The notes: generated by a model from the sequence alone, not told the origin. A DNA stretch of 64,000 nt from Mycolicibacterium boenickei (GCF_010731295.1 NZ_AP022579.1:2666001-2730000); one strand, 5' to 3'; shown: positions 1 through 9,839, counted from the stretch's first letter. Numbers and translations: made by a program.

Positions 1-922
1 TGGAGGTCTCCGGCTCGACGGTCGGCTCGGAGGAAGTCTCGGGCGAAGTCGCAGCACTGGCCGCCCCCGGGGTCCGGATCGGCTTCAGGAACAGCGCCAA
101 CACCACGACGATGTAGGCCAGCCACGCCCCGAACTGCAGCACGGTCGGCGTGGGATCGATGTTGAAGACGCCCTGGATGATCTCGCCGTACCAGGCAGAC
201 CAGTCGAACGCACCGCTCATGTCGAAGGCCTTGGCGCTGAGCCCGGGGATCCAGCCCACGGTCTGCAGTGCCTTGATGCCGTAGGCGAGGATTCCGGCCG
301 CCACCACGATCAGGAAGATGCCGGTGTACTTGAAGAACTTCGCGAGGTTGATCCGGACGGCGCCCGCATACATGCCGTAGGCGATCGCCGCGGCGATCAG
401 CACGCCGATGATCAGGCCCGTCAGCGGCCACAGCGTCTCGGCCTCGGCGTAGCCGACCATGAACAGCGCGGTCTCCACGCCTTCACGGCCCACCGCCAGG
501 AAGGCCAGCAGCGCCACCGCCAGGCCGCCCGTCTGCAGCGCCTGCGACATCTCGCTACGCAGCTCGCCCGACATCGAGGCCGAGGCCCGTTTCATCCACA
601 GCACCATGGTGGTGACGATGACGACGGCGATCAGCGAGGCGATGCCGGCGATGGCTTCCGCGCCGAGTCCGCTGATGGTGTTCTCGCCGAACTGGATCAC
701 CAGGAAGACCGTGACGGTCATGGCGATCGCGGCGCCGACACCGAGCCACACCCATTTGAGGGCGTCCCGGCGTTCGGATTTGACCAGAAACGCGACCAGG
801 ATCGACACGACGATGGCGGCTTCGAGACCTTCCCGCAAACCGATCAGGCCACTGCCGAACACCTGTGACGTGACGTTGGACGCGGCCAGCGTGCTGGTCG
901 GAACGTCCGAGATGGCAGTCAT
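1..922 (-). CDS. efeU: EfeU/FTR1-family iron permease, C-terminus cut by window edge
   Basis: Reading leftward from an ATG at 922, the protein begins MTAISDVPTSTLAASNVTSQ and then shows the FTR1 signature REGLE within GLREGLEAAIVV, the acidic motif used by iron permeases of the EfeUOB and Ftr1 type. Several long hydrophobic stretches follow, as expected for a polytopic inner-membrane protein. The reading frame is open to base 1, where a Pro/Ser/Thr/Glu-rich tail begins, so only the very end is missing. By family it imports ferric or ferrous iron, usually with EfeO and EfeB; those would lie to the left of this window. An iron-box-like palindrome lies just upstream of the start. Confidence 0.85.
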   Translation of the reverse strand, partial: MTAISDVPTSTLAASNVTSQVFGSGLIGLREGLEAAIVVSILVAFLVKSERRDALKWVWLGVGAAIAMTVTVFLVIQFGENTISGLGAEAIAGIASLIAVVIVTTMVLWMKRASASMSGELRSEMSQALQTGGLAVALLAFLAVGREGVETALFMVGYAEAETLWPLTGLIIGVLIAAAIAYGMYAGAVRINLAKFFKYTGIFLIVVAAGILAYGIKALQTVGWIPGLSAKAFDMSGAFDWSAWYGEIIQGVFNIDPTPTVLQFGAWLAYIVVVLALFLKPIRTPGAASAATSPETSSEPTVEPETS

Positions 923-975
923 CAAAGCGTCCTCGTTCGACCGGGGTGAAATCACCACAAAAAAGCGTAAGCCTT

Positions 976-993
976 GCCTTGCCATAGCAAGGC
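976..993. promoter_or_regulatory. Palindromic operator-like site upstream of efeU
   Basis: The perfect inverted repeat GCCTTGC-CATA-GCAAGGC lies about 55 bases upstream of the efeU start, in an otherwise gene-free 210-base gap between efeU and lpqU. The flanks include TAAGCC on one side and CACCTTA on the other, giving a wider imperfect dyad. IdeR/DtxR-type iron repressors bind dyads of this general size, so an iron-responsive operator is a reasonable inference. The match to the IdeR consensus is partial only. Confidence 0.4.
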
Positions 994-1132
994 GTGGCTC
1001 ACCTTAGCAGGGGGGTCTGTGGGTCGATCCGACTTCACCTGGCGTTCTTGTGCCACGGACCCGTCGCTCGTCGCGTTCATAGGCGCGCATGCGACGATGG
1101 CGAATCAGATATAGCGGGGTTGAGGGAGTCCG

Positions 1133-1864
1133 GTGTCGCCAGTGCGTTGGCTGCGGGCTGTCGCCGTAATTGCTGCGACAGCGCTGCTGTTGGCATCCAG
1201 CTGTTCGTGGCATCTGGGGACCCCAATTCCGGAGGGTGTGCCGCCGCCGGCCGGGGATCCGGTGCCCGCGATCGACACCTATGCCAAGGGCAGACCCGCA
1301 GATCAGCTGACCGAGTGGGCCGCGAAGCGGGCTCCCGCGCTGGGCATGCCGGTCAACGCCCTCGAGGCCTACGCCTACGCCGCGCGCGTCGCCCAGGTGG
1401 AGAACCCGAACTGCCAGCTGGCGTGGACCACGTTGGCCGGCATCGGCATGGTCGAGAGCCATCACGGCACCTACCGCGGGGCGATGATCGCGCGCAACGG
1501 TGACGTCACCCCGCCGATCCGCGGCGTGCAGCTGGACGGCACCTCCGGCAACCTGCACATACCCGATACCGACAAGGGCAAGCTGGACGGGGATCCGCTG
1601 ATGGACCGGGCCATGGGGCCGATGCAGTTCATCCCGGAGACGTGGGGGCATTTCGGGGTGGACGCCAACAACGACGGTGTGGTGAGTCCGGACAACTTCG
1701 ACGACGCGGCGCTCTCGGCGGCCGGGCTGCTGTGCTGGTACGGCAAGGACCTGTCCACCCCGAGAGGCTGGATGAAGGCGCTCAAGGCCTACAACAACTC
1801 CGAGCAGTACGCCCGGATGGTCCGGGACTGGGCGACGGCATACGCGGCCGGCCACGGCTTGTGA
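1133..1864 (+). CDS. lpqU: Secreted lytic transglycosylase-like protein, LpqU type
   Basis: This 243-residue protein starts with GTG and has an N-terminal export signal (MSPVRWLRAVAVIAATALLL) ending near Cys24, a possible but non-ideal lipobox (LASSC). The body has the SLT/MltB-like features GIGMVESHHG (candidate catalytic Glu in the VES context), AMGPMQFIPETW and a C-terminal AYNNSEQYA. These are typical of actinobacterial lytic transglycosylases that cleave peptidoglycan outside the membrane. Its place directly upstream of eno matches LpqU (Rv1022) in M. tuberculosis. The eno start lies 97 bases downstream. Confidence 0.85.
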   Translation: MSPVRWLRAVAVIAATALLLASSCSWHLGTPIPEGVPPPAGDPVPAIDTYAKGRPADQLTEWAAKRAPALGMPVNALEAYAYAARVAQVENPNCQLAWTTLAGIGMVESHHGTYRGAMIARNGDVTPPIRGVQLDGTSGNLHIPDTDKGKLDGDPLMDRAMGPMQFIPETWGHFGVDANNDGVVSPDNFDDAALSAAGLLCWYGKDLSTPRGWMKALKAYNNSEQYARMVRDWATAYAAGHGL

Positions 1865-1885
1865 CACGTCGAGTGACCCGAGTGA

Positions 1886-3244
<1,359 letters not shown>

Positions 3245-3271
3245 CGCAGGCGTCTGCGTACCAGCAAGTCG

Positions 3272-3976
3272 ATGCCCGAAGCGAAGCGGCCCGATCCGAA
3301 GCGACGGTCCCCGGCCTCCCGACCCGGTAAGCCGGGCAAGGCCGGGGAGTCGAATCGGCCGCGCGCTTCACAGCCCCGTCGCCGGGCGGCTGAATCGCGT
3401 CCGGCGCAGGCCGATCCGGTGGCCGAGGAGAAGGTCACCAAAGCCATTGCGGTGCAAGCTCAGCAGCAGGCCGAGCTGCAGTCCGAACAGCGGTTCGGGT
3501 CGACGGCCCGCCGGGCGGCCATCCTGGCCGCGGTGGTGTGTGTGCTGACCCTGACCATCGCCGGGCCGGTTCGCACCTACTTCGGCCAGCGCACCGAGAT
3601 GAAACAGCTCAAAGCCACCGAGGAACGGTTGCGGGCCCAGATCGCCGACCTGGAGCAGCAGAAGGTCAAGCTGGCCGACCCGGTGTACATCGCCGCCCAG
3701 GCCAGGGAACGGCTGGGCTTCGTCATGCCCGGTGACACCCCGTACCAGGTGCAGTTGCCGCCAGGGGCCATGGTGTCCGACCCGGGGACGCCGGTGCTTC
3801 CAGGGTCGACGGTGCCCGCAGGGCAGCCCTGGTACACCTCGCTGTGGCACACGATTGCCGATGAGCCGCACGGGGTTTCGCCGACCATCGGTGGGCCGCC
3901 GGCACCTGGTGGGCCTGCTCCCGGCGGGCCTGTTCCGCCGCCGCCCGCCCAGCCCTCCAGAGGTTCCAATGGTTGA
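3272..3976 (+). CDS. ftsB: FtsB/DivIC-family septum formation initiator
   Basis: The 234-residue protein has a long basic, Pro/Ser-rich cytoplasmic N-terminus, one membrane helix around residues 77-93 (AAILAAVVCVLTLTIAG), then a coiled coil (KQLKATEERLRAQIADLEQQKVKLADPVYIAAQARERLGFV) typical of FtsB/DivIC. The C-terminal third is Pro/Gly-rich. By family it links FtsQ and FtsL in the divisome. The equivalent in M. tuberculosis is Rv1024. The stop codon lies inside the start of the next gene (8-base overlap), so the two are probably translationally coupled. Confidence 0.85.
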   Translation: MPEAKRPDPKRRSPASRPGKPGKAGESNRPRASQPRRRAAESRPAQADPVAEEKVTKAIAVQAQQQAELQSEQRFGSTARRAAILAAVVCVLTLTIAGPVRTYFGQRTEMKQLKATEERLRAQIADLEQQKVKLADPVYIAAQARERLGFVMPGDTPYQVQLPPGAMVSDPGTPVLPGSTVPAGQPWYTSLWHTIADEPHGVSPTIGGPPAPGGPAPGGPVPPPPAQPSRGSNG

Positions 3977-4460
3977 TCCCGCCGACATCGAGGCCGTGGC
4001 GCGGCAATTGGGACGTGAGCCGCGCGGAGTCCTCGAGATCGCCTATCGCTGTCCCAACGGCGAGCCCGGGGTGGTCAAGACCGCGCCGAGACTTCCTGAC
4101 GGCACGCCGTTTCCGACGTTGTACTACCTGACACATCCGGCGCTCACCGCGGCCGCCAGCCGGCTGGAATCCTCCGGGTTGATGCGGGAGATGTCCGAGC
4201 GGCTGCTGAACGACGAGGAGTTGGCCGCGGCGTATCAGCGGGCGCACGAGTCGTATCTGGCCGAGCGGGACGCGATCGAACCGTTGGGCACCACGTTCAC
4301 CGGCGGCGGCATGCCCGACCGGGTCAAGTGCCTGCACGTGGTGATGGCCCACTCGTTGGCAAAAGGCCGCGGGGTCAATCCCTTTGGCGATGAGGCGCTG
4401 GCGCTGCTGGCCGTCGAGCCGGCGATGGCCGGAATCCTGGATCGTGAGGTGTGGGTTTGA
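3969..4460 (+). CDS. DUF501 family protein
   Basis: A 163-residue cytosolic protein of the DUF501 family (Rv1025 type), recognised by VARQLGREPRGVLEIAYRC, PTLYYLTHP and the Cys/His-containing PDRVKCLHVVMAHSLAKG, followed by NPFGDEALALL. The function is unknown. I chose the ATG at 3969 because it gives the family N-terminus MVDPADIEAVARQLGR and overlaps the end of ftsB by 8 bases. The end overlaps the ppx start by 10 bases, so ftsB, DUF501 and ppx form one tight unit. Confidence 0.85.
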   Translation: MVDPADIEAVARQLGREPRGVLEIAYRCPNGEPGVVKTAPRLPDGTPFPTLYYLTHPALTAAASRLESSGLMREMSERLLNDEELAAAYQRAHESYLAERDAIEPLGTTFTGGGMPDRVKCLHVVMAHSLAKGRGVNPFGDEALALLAVEPAMAGILDREVWV

Positions 4461-5395
4461 GTCGGGTCGGCGCAATTGACTGTGGCACCAACTCGATTCG
4501 TCTGCTGATCACCGACATGGTGGACGGCGAGCTGCGCGACGTGCACCGCGAGATGCGGGTGGTCCGGCTGGGGCAGGGCGTCGACGCCACGGGCCAGTTC
4601 GCTCCGGAGGCGTTGGCGCGCACCGAATCCGCACTGGCTGACTATGTGGCTCTGATGGCTCGGCATTCGGTGACCGCGGTGCGGATGGTGGCGACCTCGG
4701 CGGCGCGCGATGCCGGTAACCGCGACGAGTTCTTCGCGATGACCGCACGGCTGCTCGGCAAGGTGGTACCCGGATCGGTGGCCGAGGTGATCACCGGTAC
4801 CGAGGAGGCCGAGCTGTCGTTCCGCGGTGCGGTCGGTGAACTTGACTCCGCCGCTGGGCCTTTCGTTGTCGTCGACCTGGGCGGCGGCTCGACCGAACTG
4901 GTGCGCGGTGGAGCTGCCGTAGAGGCCAGCTTCTCGGCCGACATCGGCTGTGTCCGGTTGACCGAACGGTGCCTGCGCTCCGACCCGCCCACCGCGGACG
5001 AGGTGGCGCAGGCGCGGGCGGTGGCCCGTGACGGCCTGGCCGAAGCGCTGCGGGTGGTGCCGGTCGAGGGGGCGCACACCTGGGTGGGTGTGGCCGGGAC
5101 GATGACGACGCTGTCGGCGCTCGCGCAGCGCATGACCGAATACGATCCTGAGGCAATCCACCTGTCCCGCATCGGATTCGATGAGCTGCTCGCGGTGTGC
5201 GAGCGATTGATCGGGATGACCAAGGCCGAACGTCTGGCGCTCGGGCCCATGCATGCCGGCCGGGCCGATGTGATCGGCGGCGGCGCGATCATCGTCGAGG
5301 AGTTGGCGGCAGTGCTCGGTGATCGGGCCGGCATCGGCGAACTGGTGGTCAGCGAGCACGACATTCTCGACGGCATCGCGCTGTCGATCGCCTGA
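4451..5395 (+). CDS. ppx: Exopolyphosphatase / pppGpp phosphatase (Ppx/GppA family)
   Basis: This 314-residue protein has the ASKHA-fold phosphate loops of Ppx/GppA: IDCGTNSIRLLITD near the N-terminus, VATSAARDAGN, TGTEEAELSFRG and FVVVDLGGGSTELVRG. It hydrolyses inorganic polyphosphate or (p)ppGpp. At about 314 residues it is the short mycobacterial form (Rv1026, Ppx2) without the C-terminal HD domain of E. coli Ppx. The GTG at 4451 overlaps the upstream gene; a TTG two codons later is an alternative start. Confidence 0.9.
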   Translation: MGLSRVGAIDCGTNSIRLLITDMVDGELRDVHREMRVVRLGQGVDATGQFAPEALARTESALADYVALMARHSVTAVRMVATSAARDAGNRDEFFAMTARLLGKVVPGSVAEVITGTEEAELSFRGAVGELDSAAGPFVVVDLGGGSTELVRGGAAVEASFSADIGCVRLTERCLRSDPPTADEVAQARAVARDGLAEALRVVPVEGAHTWVGVAGTMTTLSALAQRMTEYDPEAIHLSRIGFDELLAVCERLIGMTKAERLALGPMHAGRADVIGGGAIIVEELAAVLGDRAGIGELVVSEHDILDGIALSIA

Positions 5396-5418
5396 CACGC
5401 TCTCGAAAACGCCTCTGC

Positions 5419-5577
5419 GCGCGCCGTTTTCTACCGCAGGGTCGTGAGACCACGCGATCGGCGGCCCAGGTGTAGAAAGCGATGAATGCGCGGGTGGTGG
5501 CGGCGCGCCGTTTTCTACTGGAGGGTTGTGAGACCACGCGTTCGGCAGCCCAGGCGTGGAAAGCGGCGAATGCTCGG
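5419..5577 (+). repeat. Two tandem copies of a ~75-base intergenic repeat
   Basis: Bases 5419-5494 and 5501-5577 are near-identical units. Each begins GCGCCGTTTTCTAC, continues with GGGTCGTGAGACCACGCG or a one-base variant, and ends with CCCAGG followed by G(T/G)(A/G)GAAAGCG. The two ends are roughly inverse complements (TTTTCTAC against GTAGAAAG), so each unit could fold as an imperfect hairpin. A third copy, inverted, is at 32909-32973. The block fills the space between ppx and the convergent MPT63-family gene. Confidence 0.8.
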
Positions 5578-5601
5578 GCACGCGCAGGGCCCACACAAAA
5601 A

Positions 5602-5637
5602 CAACGGCCGAACGCGGTTGCCCGCGTCCGGCCGTTG
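5602..5637 (-). terminator. Rho-independent terminator of the MPT63-family gene
   Basis: A GC-rich hairpin with arms CAACGGCCG-A-ACGCGG and CCGCGT-C-CGGCCGTTG around a TTGC loop lies 16 bases beyond the stop codon of the leftward gene. It is followed in that direction by TTTTTG, a classical U-tract. Confidence 0.85.
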
Positions 5638-5652
5638 CCGTGACTACTTAGA

Positions 5653-6738
5653 TCAGGACACAGTCCCGTGGTTGCTCGCCGGCGCGACCGCGGGGGCCGG
5701 GGCGGGCGTGGTGACGACCGGCTGGGTGCCGGCCGGGACCAGCGCCGGCTCGGTGGCCGGAGCAGCCGGAGCCGGAGCACCCGGTGCCGGAGCAGCCGGA
5801 GCGGCGGGAGCACCCGGAGCCGGGGCAGCCGGAGCGCCCGGAGCAGCGGCGGGGGCACCCTCAGCCGGCGGCATCGCGGTGGCGGCGTTGCCGGCACCTG
5901 CGGCGGCCGGGGCCGGGACACCCTCGGAGACCGGCGTGCCGTGCGCGACCGGAGTCGACTCGGCGGCCGGAGCGCCCGGTGCCGGAGCGGCCGGAACCGC
6001 TTCGGTGCCGGCCGGGGTGGCGGCAGGAGCGCCCGGGGCCGGGGTGGCGGCGGGCAGGTCCGTCGCGCGGCTACCCGCACCGGTGCCGGCCGGGGCAGCC
6101 GGGACGGCAGCGGGCGCGGGAGCCGGGGATGCCGCTGCGGGAGCGGCGGGGGTGGCACCAGCCGGGGCTGCGGCCGGCGCGGCCGGGGTAGCAGCCGGGG
6201 CAGCGGCGGCGGGGGCCTGACGCTTGGGCGCACCGGCGGCGGGGGCCGCGGCCGGGGCAGCGGTCTTGTTCCACACCAGGACGTCGTTGCCACCGGCGTT
6301 GTAGACGACGGAGGTCGGCTGCTCACCGGTCACGTCGAAGTAGATCTTGCCGCTGGTCTTCTGGCCCTGGGCGAGGGTGGCAGGGTTGACGCCCTGGGTG
6401 CTGGGCACCTGGAAGAGCGCGCGGTAGTTCTGGCCGTCGGCGGCGCGGATGTTGAAGTTGGAGACGATCGGCGTCACGGAGCCCTGGAGGGCCTCGTTGG
6501 TCGCGGTGACCTCCCACAGGGTGCCGCGCGGCGCGTAGTTGATGGTGTCGGTGCTGGGCTTGAGGTCGGTCACAGTCCAGACCTGGGTGCCACCGTCCAG
6601 CTTGCCCTGGCCGCCGAGCGCAGCGGTGGTGACGGCACTGTCGTCGGCGTCGGCGAGCGCCATCGGGGCGCCGGCGACGATTGCCGCGGCGGCAATAGCC
6701 GCTCCGGCAAAGGCCGTACTGATATTCGTCATCTTCAA
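5653..6738 (-). CDS. MPT63-family (DUF1942) secreted protein with long Pro/Ala-rich tail
   Basis: The product (about 361 residues) begins with a Sec signal peptide, MKMTNISTAFAGAAIAAAA..ALA. A beta-sandwich region follows with MPT63/DUF1942 features: LGGQGKLDGGTQVWTVTDLKPS, GTLWEVTATNEALQGSVTPIVSNFNIRA, GKIYFDVTGEQPTSVVYN and DVLVWNK. MPT63 itself is a small secreted antigen of about 130 mature residues. Here roughly 190 more residues of Ala/Pro/Gly low-complexity sequence follow, rich in PAAPAP-type repeats. A TTG at 6738 sits 8 bases after AGGAG; the ATG at 6732 is 14 bases away, so TTG is preferred. The tail may span or cling to the cell wall, but that is a guess. Confidence 0.8.
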   Translation of the reverse strand: MKMTNISTAFAGAAIAAAAIVAGAPMALADADDSAVTTAALGGQGKLDGGTQVWTVTDLKPSTDTINYAPRGTLWEVTATNEALQGSVTPIVSNFNIRAADGQNYRALFQVPSTQGVNPATLAQGQKTSGKIYFDVTGEQPTSVVYNAGGNDVLVWNKTAAPAAAPAAGAPKRQAPAAAAPAATPAAPAAAPAGATPAAPAAASPAPAPAAVPAAPAGTGAGSRATDLPAATPAPGAPAATPAGTEAVPAAPAPGAPAAESTPVAHGTPVSEGVPAPAAAGAGNAATAMPPAEGAPAAAPGAPAAPAPGAPAAPAAPAPGAPAPAAPATEPALVPAGTQPVVTTPAPAPAVAPASNHGTVS

Positions 6739-6945
6739 GGCATTCACTCCTGACTGATCCAAAAAAGAGTTGGCAGGCCCCCGGCAGTGGGACACCCACT
6801 TCATGGGAAGTTAGCAGCTTAAGAGGACGGTTAGGAACACTAGTTCACAGTTTCTGCCATCGGCGCCTGGCAGAAAACCGTGTTGACCTGGGTCCCGAGC
6901 TCTCTGGTCTGGTCCGATGTGGAGGTGACCAGCCTGTTCGGCGCC

Positions 6946-8517
6946 TCATTGAATCTCGATGAGCGGTAATGCCCGCCCCGCCGACAGGGACAGCCGCTGA
7001 CGGCCGAGGGCCGGCCAGGCTTGCACGGCGCAGAACGGTGCGCACTGGTCGTGAGTCGAGTCCGGCTGCCCGGATCGGGTGCCGACGTGCACGCAGCACT
7101 GGATCAGGCGCTCCTCGATCATCGTGGACATGTCCATGAACGGCTTGACGGTCAGTCGGACCACGCGCTCGCCCAGCAACCGTCGGATCTTGCGGCGGCG
7201 CCCGGGCAGGGCCGAGGACGCCAGCGTCAGCAGGGTGCCCATCCCCAGGTCGCAGCTCTCGCAGATGGCACGCCACACGTCACCGATCTGTGGATGCGAC
7301 AGCGAGGACTGCTCGGAGAGCAGCCCGAGCAGTGACTCCTGCACCGCCATCCGGAGCTGACGGGGGAGCTCGGTGTCGGCGATGCGATTGGAGACCAGGC
7401 CCAGCTTGTCCTTGAGGCTTTCGGTGCCGATCAGAGATACCAGCGAGCGCCACTGGTCGCTGTCGTCGCGGATCAGGTAGCCGACCGAACAGCAGTGCGG
7501 GTGCGAGCACGGCAGCGCGGTGAGGTCCCGCCAGGTGACGGCGTCGCCCGTTTGCGGACCCAGCCGCCTGAGCACCCCGGTGTGGGTGAGCCGGTTCATC
7601 GGGTCGATCGCACCGGAGCGGCCGGACCCGAACTGCGGCTGGATGGTGAGCCCGCCGACATACGGGGTGTCCAGGGCCAGCCGGACCATGTCGCCGATCT
7701 CGTCGTCGTTGACCCCCAGCGCACAGGTCATCACCAGGGTGGTGAAGATCTCCCGCTCGGAGAGCCGCCGTAGGGCTTGGTCCTTGGTTCTGCGCAGGTC
7801 GCCGCCGCGGTGGTGACGGTGCGCCTGCTCGGACAATCCGTCGTACTGCAGGTAGACCTCGACGCGTTCGCGGTGCGTGGTGAGCAGGTCGAGTAGCCCG
7901 TCATCGTTGGCGATGCGGACTCCGTTGCTGTTGATCAGGATTCGGGTGATCGGCCGGGCCACCAGCTGGTCGAGCAGCTCGGTCAGGTCCGGGTGCAGGG
8001 TCGGTTCGCCCCCGCTGAGCATCAGGACATCGAGCCGGCCGTTCTCGCGGGCCAGCCGCTGGTCGACGTTGGCGAGGATGTGGGCGGTAGGCACCACATG
8101 GCGCAAATCCGGTGAGCTGTCGGTGAAGCAGGTGGGGCAGCGCAGGTTGCAGGTTTCGGCGATGTCCTCCAGCAGGATGCAGGTGTGCTGGGTCTGCATC
8201 TCGGGCAGGCCGCGCAGATAGGCCGACGGTATCGGGTCGAAGTTCCCCGCGACGTCGGGGACGTGGGCCTTGGTCGGGGCGGTCCACTCCTCCAGATACG
8301 ACAGGATCTCCGGATCTTCGTCGTACAGGGTGCGCACCAATCCGTGTGTGCGGCAGCCGCGTTCGAGCCAGACCTGCCCGTCGCGCTCGATCAGCATCCC
8401 CGACAGCCGCGTGACGTCGGCCAGCGGACGCTCGGGCGCCTCGTTGTGGCAGTGCGGGCAGAAGGCGGTGACGTACCGGTGCAGTCGGTCGCCACGCAAC
8501 CCCATTCCGGTGCTCAC
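6946..8517 (-). CDS. Radical SAM enzyme resembling tetraether-lipid synthases (Tes/MJ0619 type)
   Basis: The 523-residue protein has a radical SAM cluster motif, C123-x3-C127-x2-C130 in AETCNLRCPTCF, followed by MLSGGEPTLHPDL and ILINSNGVRI. The N-terminus carries a zinc-ribbon-like set, CPHC (20-23) and CRTHG (55-59), around IERDGQVWLERG. A CPxC...DGxVxLxxxCxxHG head before CNxxCxxC is the layout I know from the Tes/MJ0619 family of archaeal lipid-linking enzymes and relatives. Many extra Cys (CSHPHCCSVGY, CESCD, IQCCVHVG, QCAPFCAVQ) suggest auxiliary clusters. The GTG start overlaps the upstream stop (GTGA), so it is co-translated with the membrane protein and Lgt paralogue. Substrate unknown. 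Confidence 0.75.
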   Translation of the reverse strand: MSTGMGLRGDRLHRYVTAFCPHCHNEAPERPLADVTRLSGMLIERDGQVWLERGCRTHGLVRTLYDEDPEILSYLEEWTAPTKAHVPDVAGNFDPIPSAYLRGLPEMQTQHTCILLEDIAETCNLRCPTCFTDSSPDLRHVVPTAHILANVDQRLARENGRLDVLMLSGGEPTLHPDLTELLDQLVARPITRILINSNGVRIANDDGLLDLLTTHRERVEVYLQYDGLSEQAHRHHRGGDLRRTKDQALRRLSEREIFTTLVMTCALGVNDDEIGDMVRLALDTPYVGGLTIQPQFGSGRSGAIDPMNRLTHTGVLRRLGPQTGDAVTWRDLTALPCSHPHCCSVGYLIRDDSDQWRSLVSLIGTESLKDKLGLVSNRIADTELPRQLRMAVQESLLGLLSEQSSLSHPQIGDVWRAICESCDLGMGTLLTLASSALPGRRRKIRRLLGERVVRLTVKPFMDMSTMIEERLIQCCVHVGTRSGQPDSTHDQCAPFCAVQAWPALGRQRLSLSAGRALPLIEIQ

Positions 8518-9032
8518 AGCGCGTACAGCTCCGGGTTGACGCCGGTGCAGAACCCCGCGGTGAACAGCGAAACCAGCGCCCAACCGACCATCAGCCCGAT
8601 GCCGAGACCTTTCGCGGTCGGGTTCTTCGACAACAACATCAGGGTCCCGCCGCCGAAGGCTATGAGGGCCAACAGCACTGCGGCACCGCCCAGCACCGCA
8701 TTGGGACTGCCGCCGGCGCTGTCGGTGGCCCCGGCACCCATGAAGGCGAGGAAACCGATCACGAGGTTGAGCGCGGCGTAGATGATCGGGCCGAGGATCA
8801 CCATGGCCACAGAGATGCGCCGCTGCGGTTGTTGCGGTGGGCCGTACGGATATCCCGGCGGATACGGGTACACCGGGTAGCCCGGAGGCGGGGGCGGTGG
8901 TGGCGGCGGTGCGGGTGGGTCGCCGTGGTAGGCGGGTGGAATCCATTGTGGTTCAAAGCTTTGAGGACCGAACTCCGGTGGAACGGAGCCATGCGGAGGC
9001 GTGTCGTCAGGTGGGCCGGGCGGTGTCGTCAT
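8514..9032 (-). CDS. Pro-rich small membrane protein in the Lgt-radical SAM operon
   Basis: A 172-residue protein with a cytoplasmic, Pro/Tyr-rich N-terminus (PPAPPPPPPPPPGYPVYPYPPGYPYGPPQQ) and three to four hydrophobic segments: VAMVILGPIIYAALNLVIGFLAF, AVLGGAAVLLALIAFGGGTLML and IGLMVGWALVSLFTAGFC. It has the layout of the DUF-type proline-rich tail-anchored proteins common in actinobacteria; I do not recognise a function. It overlaps by 4 bases both the Lgt-like gene upstream (ATGA) and the radical SAM gene downstream (GTGA), so all three should be made together. Confidence 0.8.
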   Translation of the reverse strand: MTTPPGPPDDTPPHGSVPPEFGPQSFEPQWIPPAYHGDPPAPPPPPPPPPGYPVYPYPPGYPYGPPQQPQRRISVAMVILGPIIYAALNLVIGFLAFMGAGATDSAGGSPNAVLGGAAVLLALIAFGGGTLMLLSKNPTAKGLGIGLMVGWALVSLFTAGFCTGVNPELYAL

Positions 9033-9814
9033 GCGGGCACCTCCTGAGAGTGGGCTGGTTTGCGATAGTACCCGCGGCGGTAGCCGTACCACAGCCGAAA
9101 TCCCAGGATCAGCAACGACGGCAGCAGGAACCATTGCGGGCGGGTCAGATCCAGCCACACCGTCTCGTTGGCCCGGACGAACTCGACGAAGAAGCGGAAC
9201 ACCGCGTAGCCGGCGACGTAGAGCACGAACAGCTCCCCGGGTCTGCCGATGCGGGGGCGCAGCCACCACAGCACGGCGAATGCGAGGAGTTGGAAGGCGA
9301 TCTCGTAGAGGAACGACGGGTGCATGGCGACTCCGGCGACACAGCCAGGGCATTCGGGGGTGTCGGCAGGCGCGTGGATCCCCCAGGGCATGGTGGTGGG
9401 CCGGCCGGGGGCTTCGGTGAGGTGGCAACCGATCCGGCCGATCGCCATCCCGAGGGCGACCGCGGGGGCGAACAGGTCGCCGGTCTTTCCGCGGTAGCCG
9501 CCGAGCCGTTTGGCGATGAGCACCCCGAGATAGGCGCCGAGCAGCCCGCCGAGAATGCTGCGCGAACCGAACTGCCACGCCTGAGCCAGCGTCGGATTGG
9601 CACTGAAGTCCAGGTGACGCACCCACCCGGTCAACCTCATTCCGATCGCGCCACCGATCAGCGCCCCGGCAGCGGCGACCACGGACTGCTCGTTGACCGC
9701 CCCGCGCCTGCGGGCCTCGGACACGAACACCAGCAACGCGGCGGACACCCCGAGGGCGACGAACAGGTTGTGCACGCCGACGCTGAGAGGCCCCAGGTGC
9801 CACTGCGCAGTCAC
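9029..9814 (-). CDS. Prolipoprotein diacylglyceryl transferase (Lgt) family paralogue
   Basis: The 261-residue polytopic membrane protein has Lgt-family landmarks: GRIGCHLTE (canonical GRIGNFLNGE, so Asn is replaced by Cys here), HPSFLYE (canonical HP-x-QLYE) and RFFVEFVR. Lgt moves diacylglycerol from phosphatidylglycerol to the lipobox cysteine of lipoproteins. The departures in the core motif and the operon with a radical SAM enzyme suggest a specialised paralogue rather than the housekeeping Lgt, which in mycobacteria lies near trpC/pyk. Whether it still modifies proteins, or instead a lipid or small molecule, is open. Confidence 0.75.
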   Translation of the reverse strand: MTAQWHLGPLSVGVHNLFVALGVSAALLVFVSEARRRGAVNEQSVVAAAGALIGGAIGMRLTGWVRHLDFSANPTLAQAWQFGSRSILGGLLGAYLGVLIAKRLGGYRGKTGDLFAPAVALGMAIGRIGCHLTEAPGRPTTMPWGIHAPADTPECPGCVAGVAMHPSFLYEIAFQLLAFAVLWWLRPRIGRPGELFVLYVAGYAVFRFFVEFVRANETVWLDLTRPQWFLLPSLLILGFRLWYGYRRGYYRKPAHSQEVPA

Positions 9815-9839
9815 CAGCCGAACCTAACCCGCGGCCGGT

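Noticed and set aside
5668..6753. Rightward 361-residue Arg/Gly-rich reading frame
   Set aside because: It is the antisense shadow of the Pro/Ala-rich MPT63-family gene, with no ribosome-binding site or domain.
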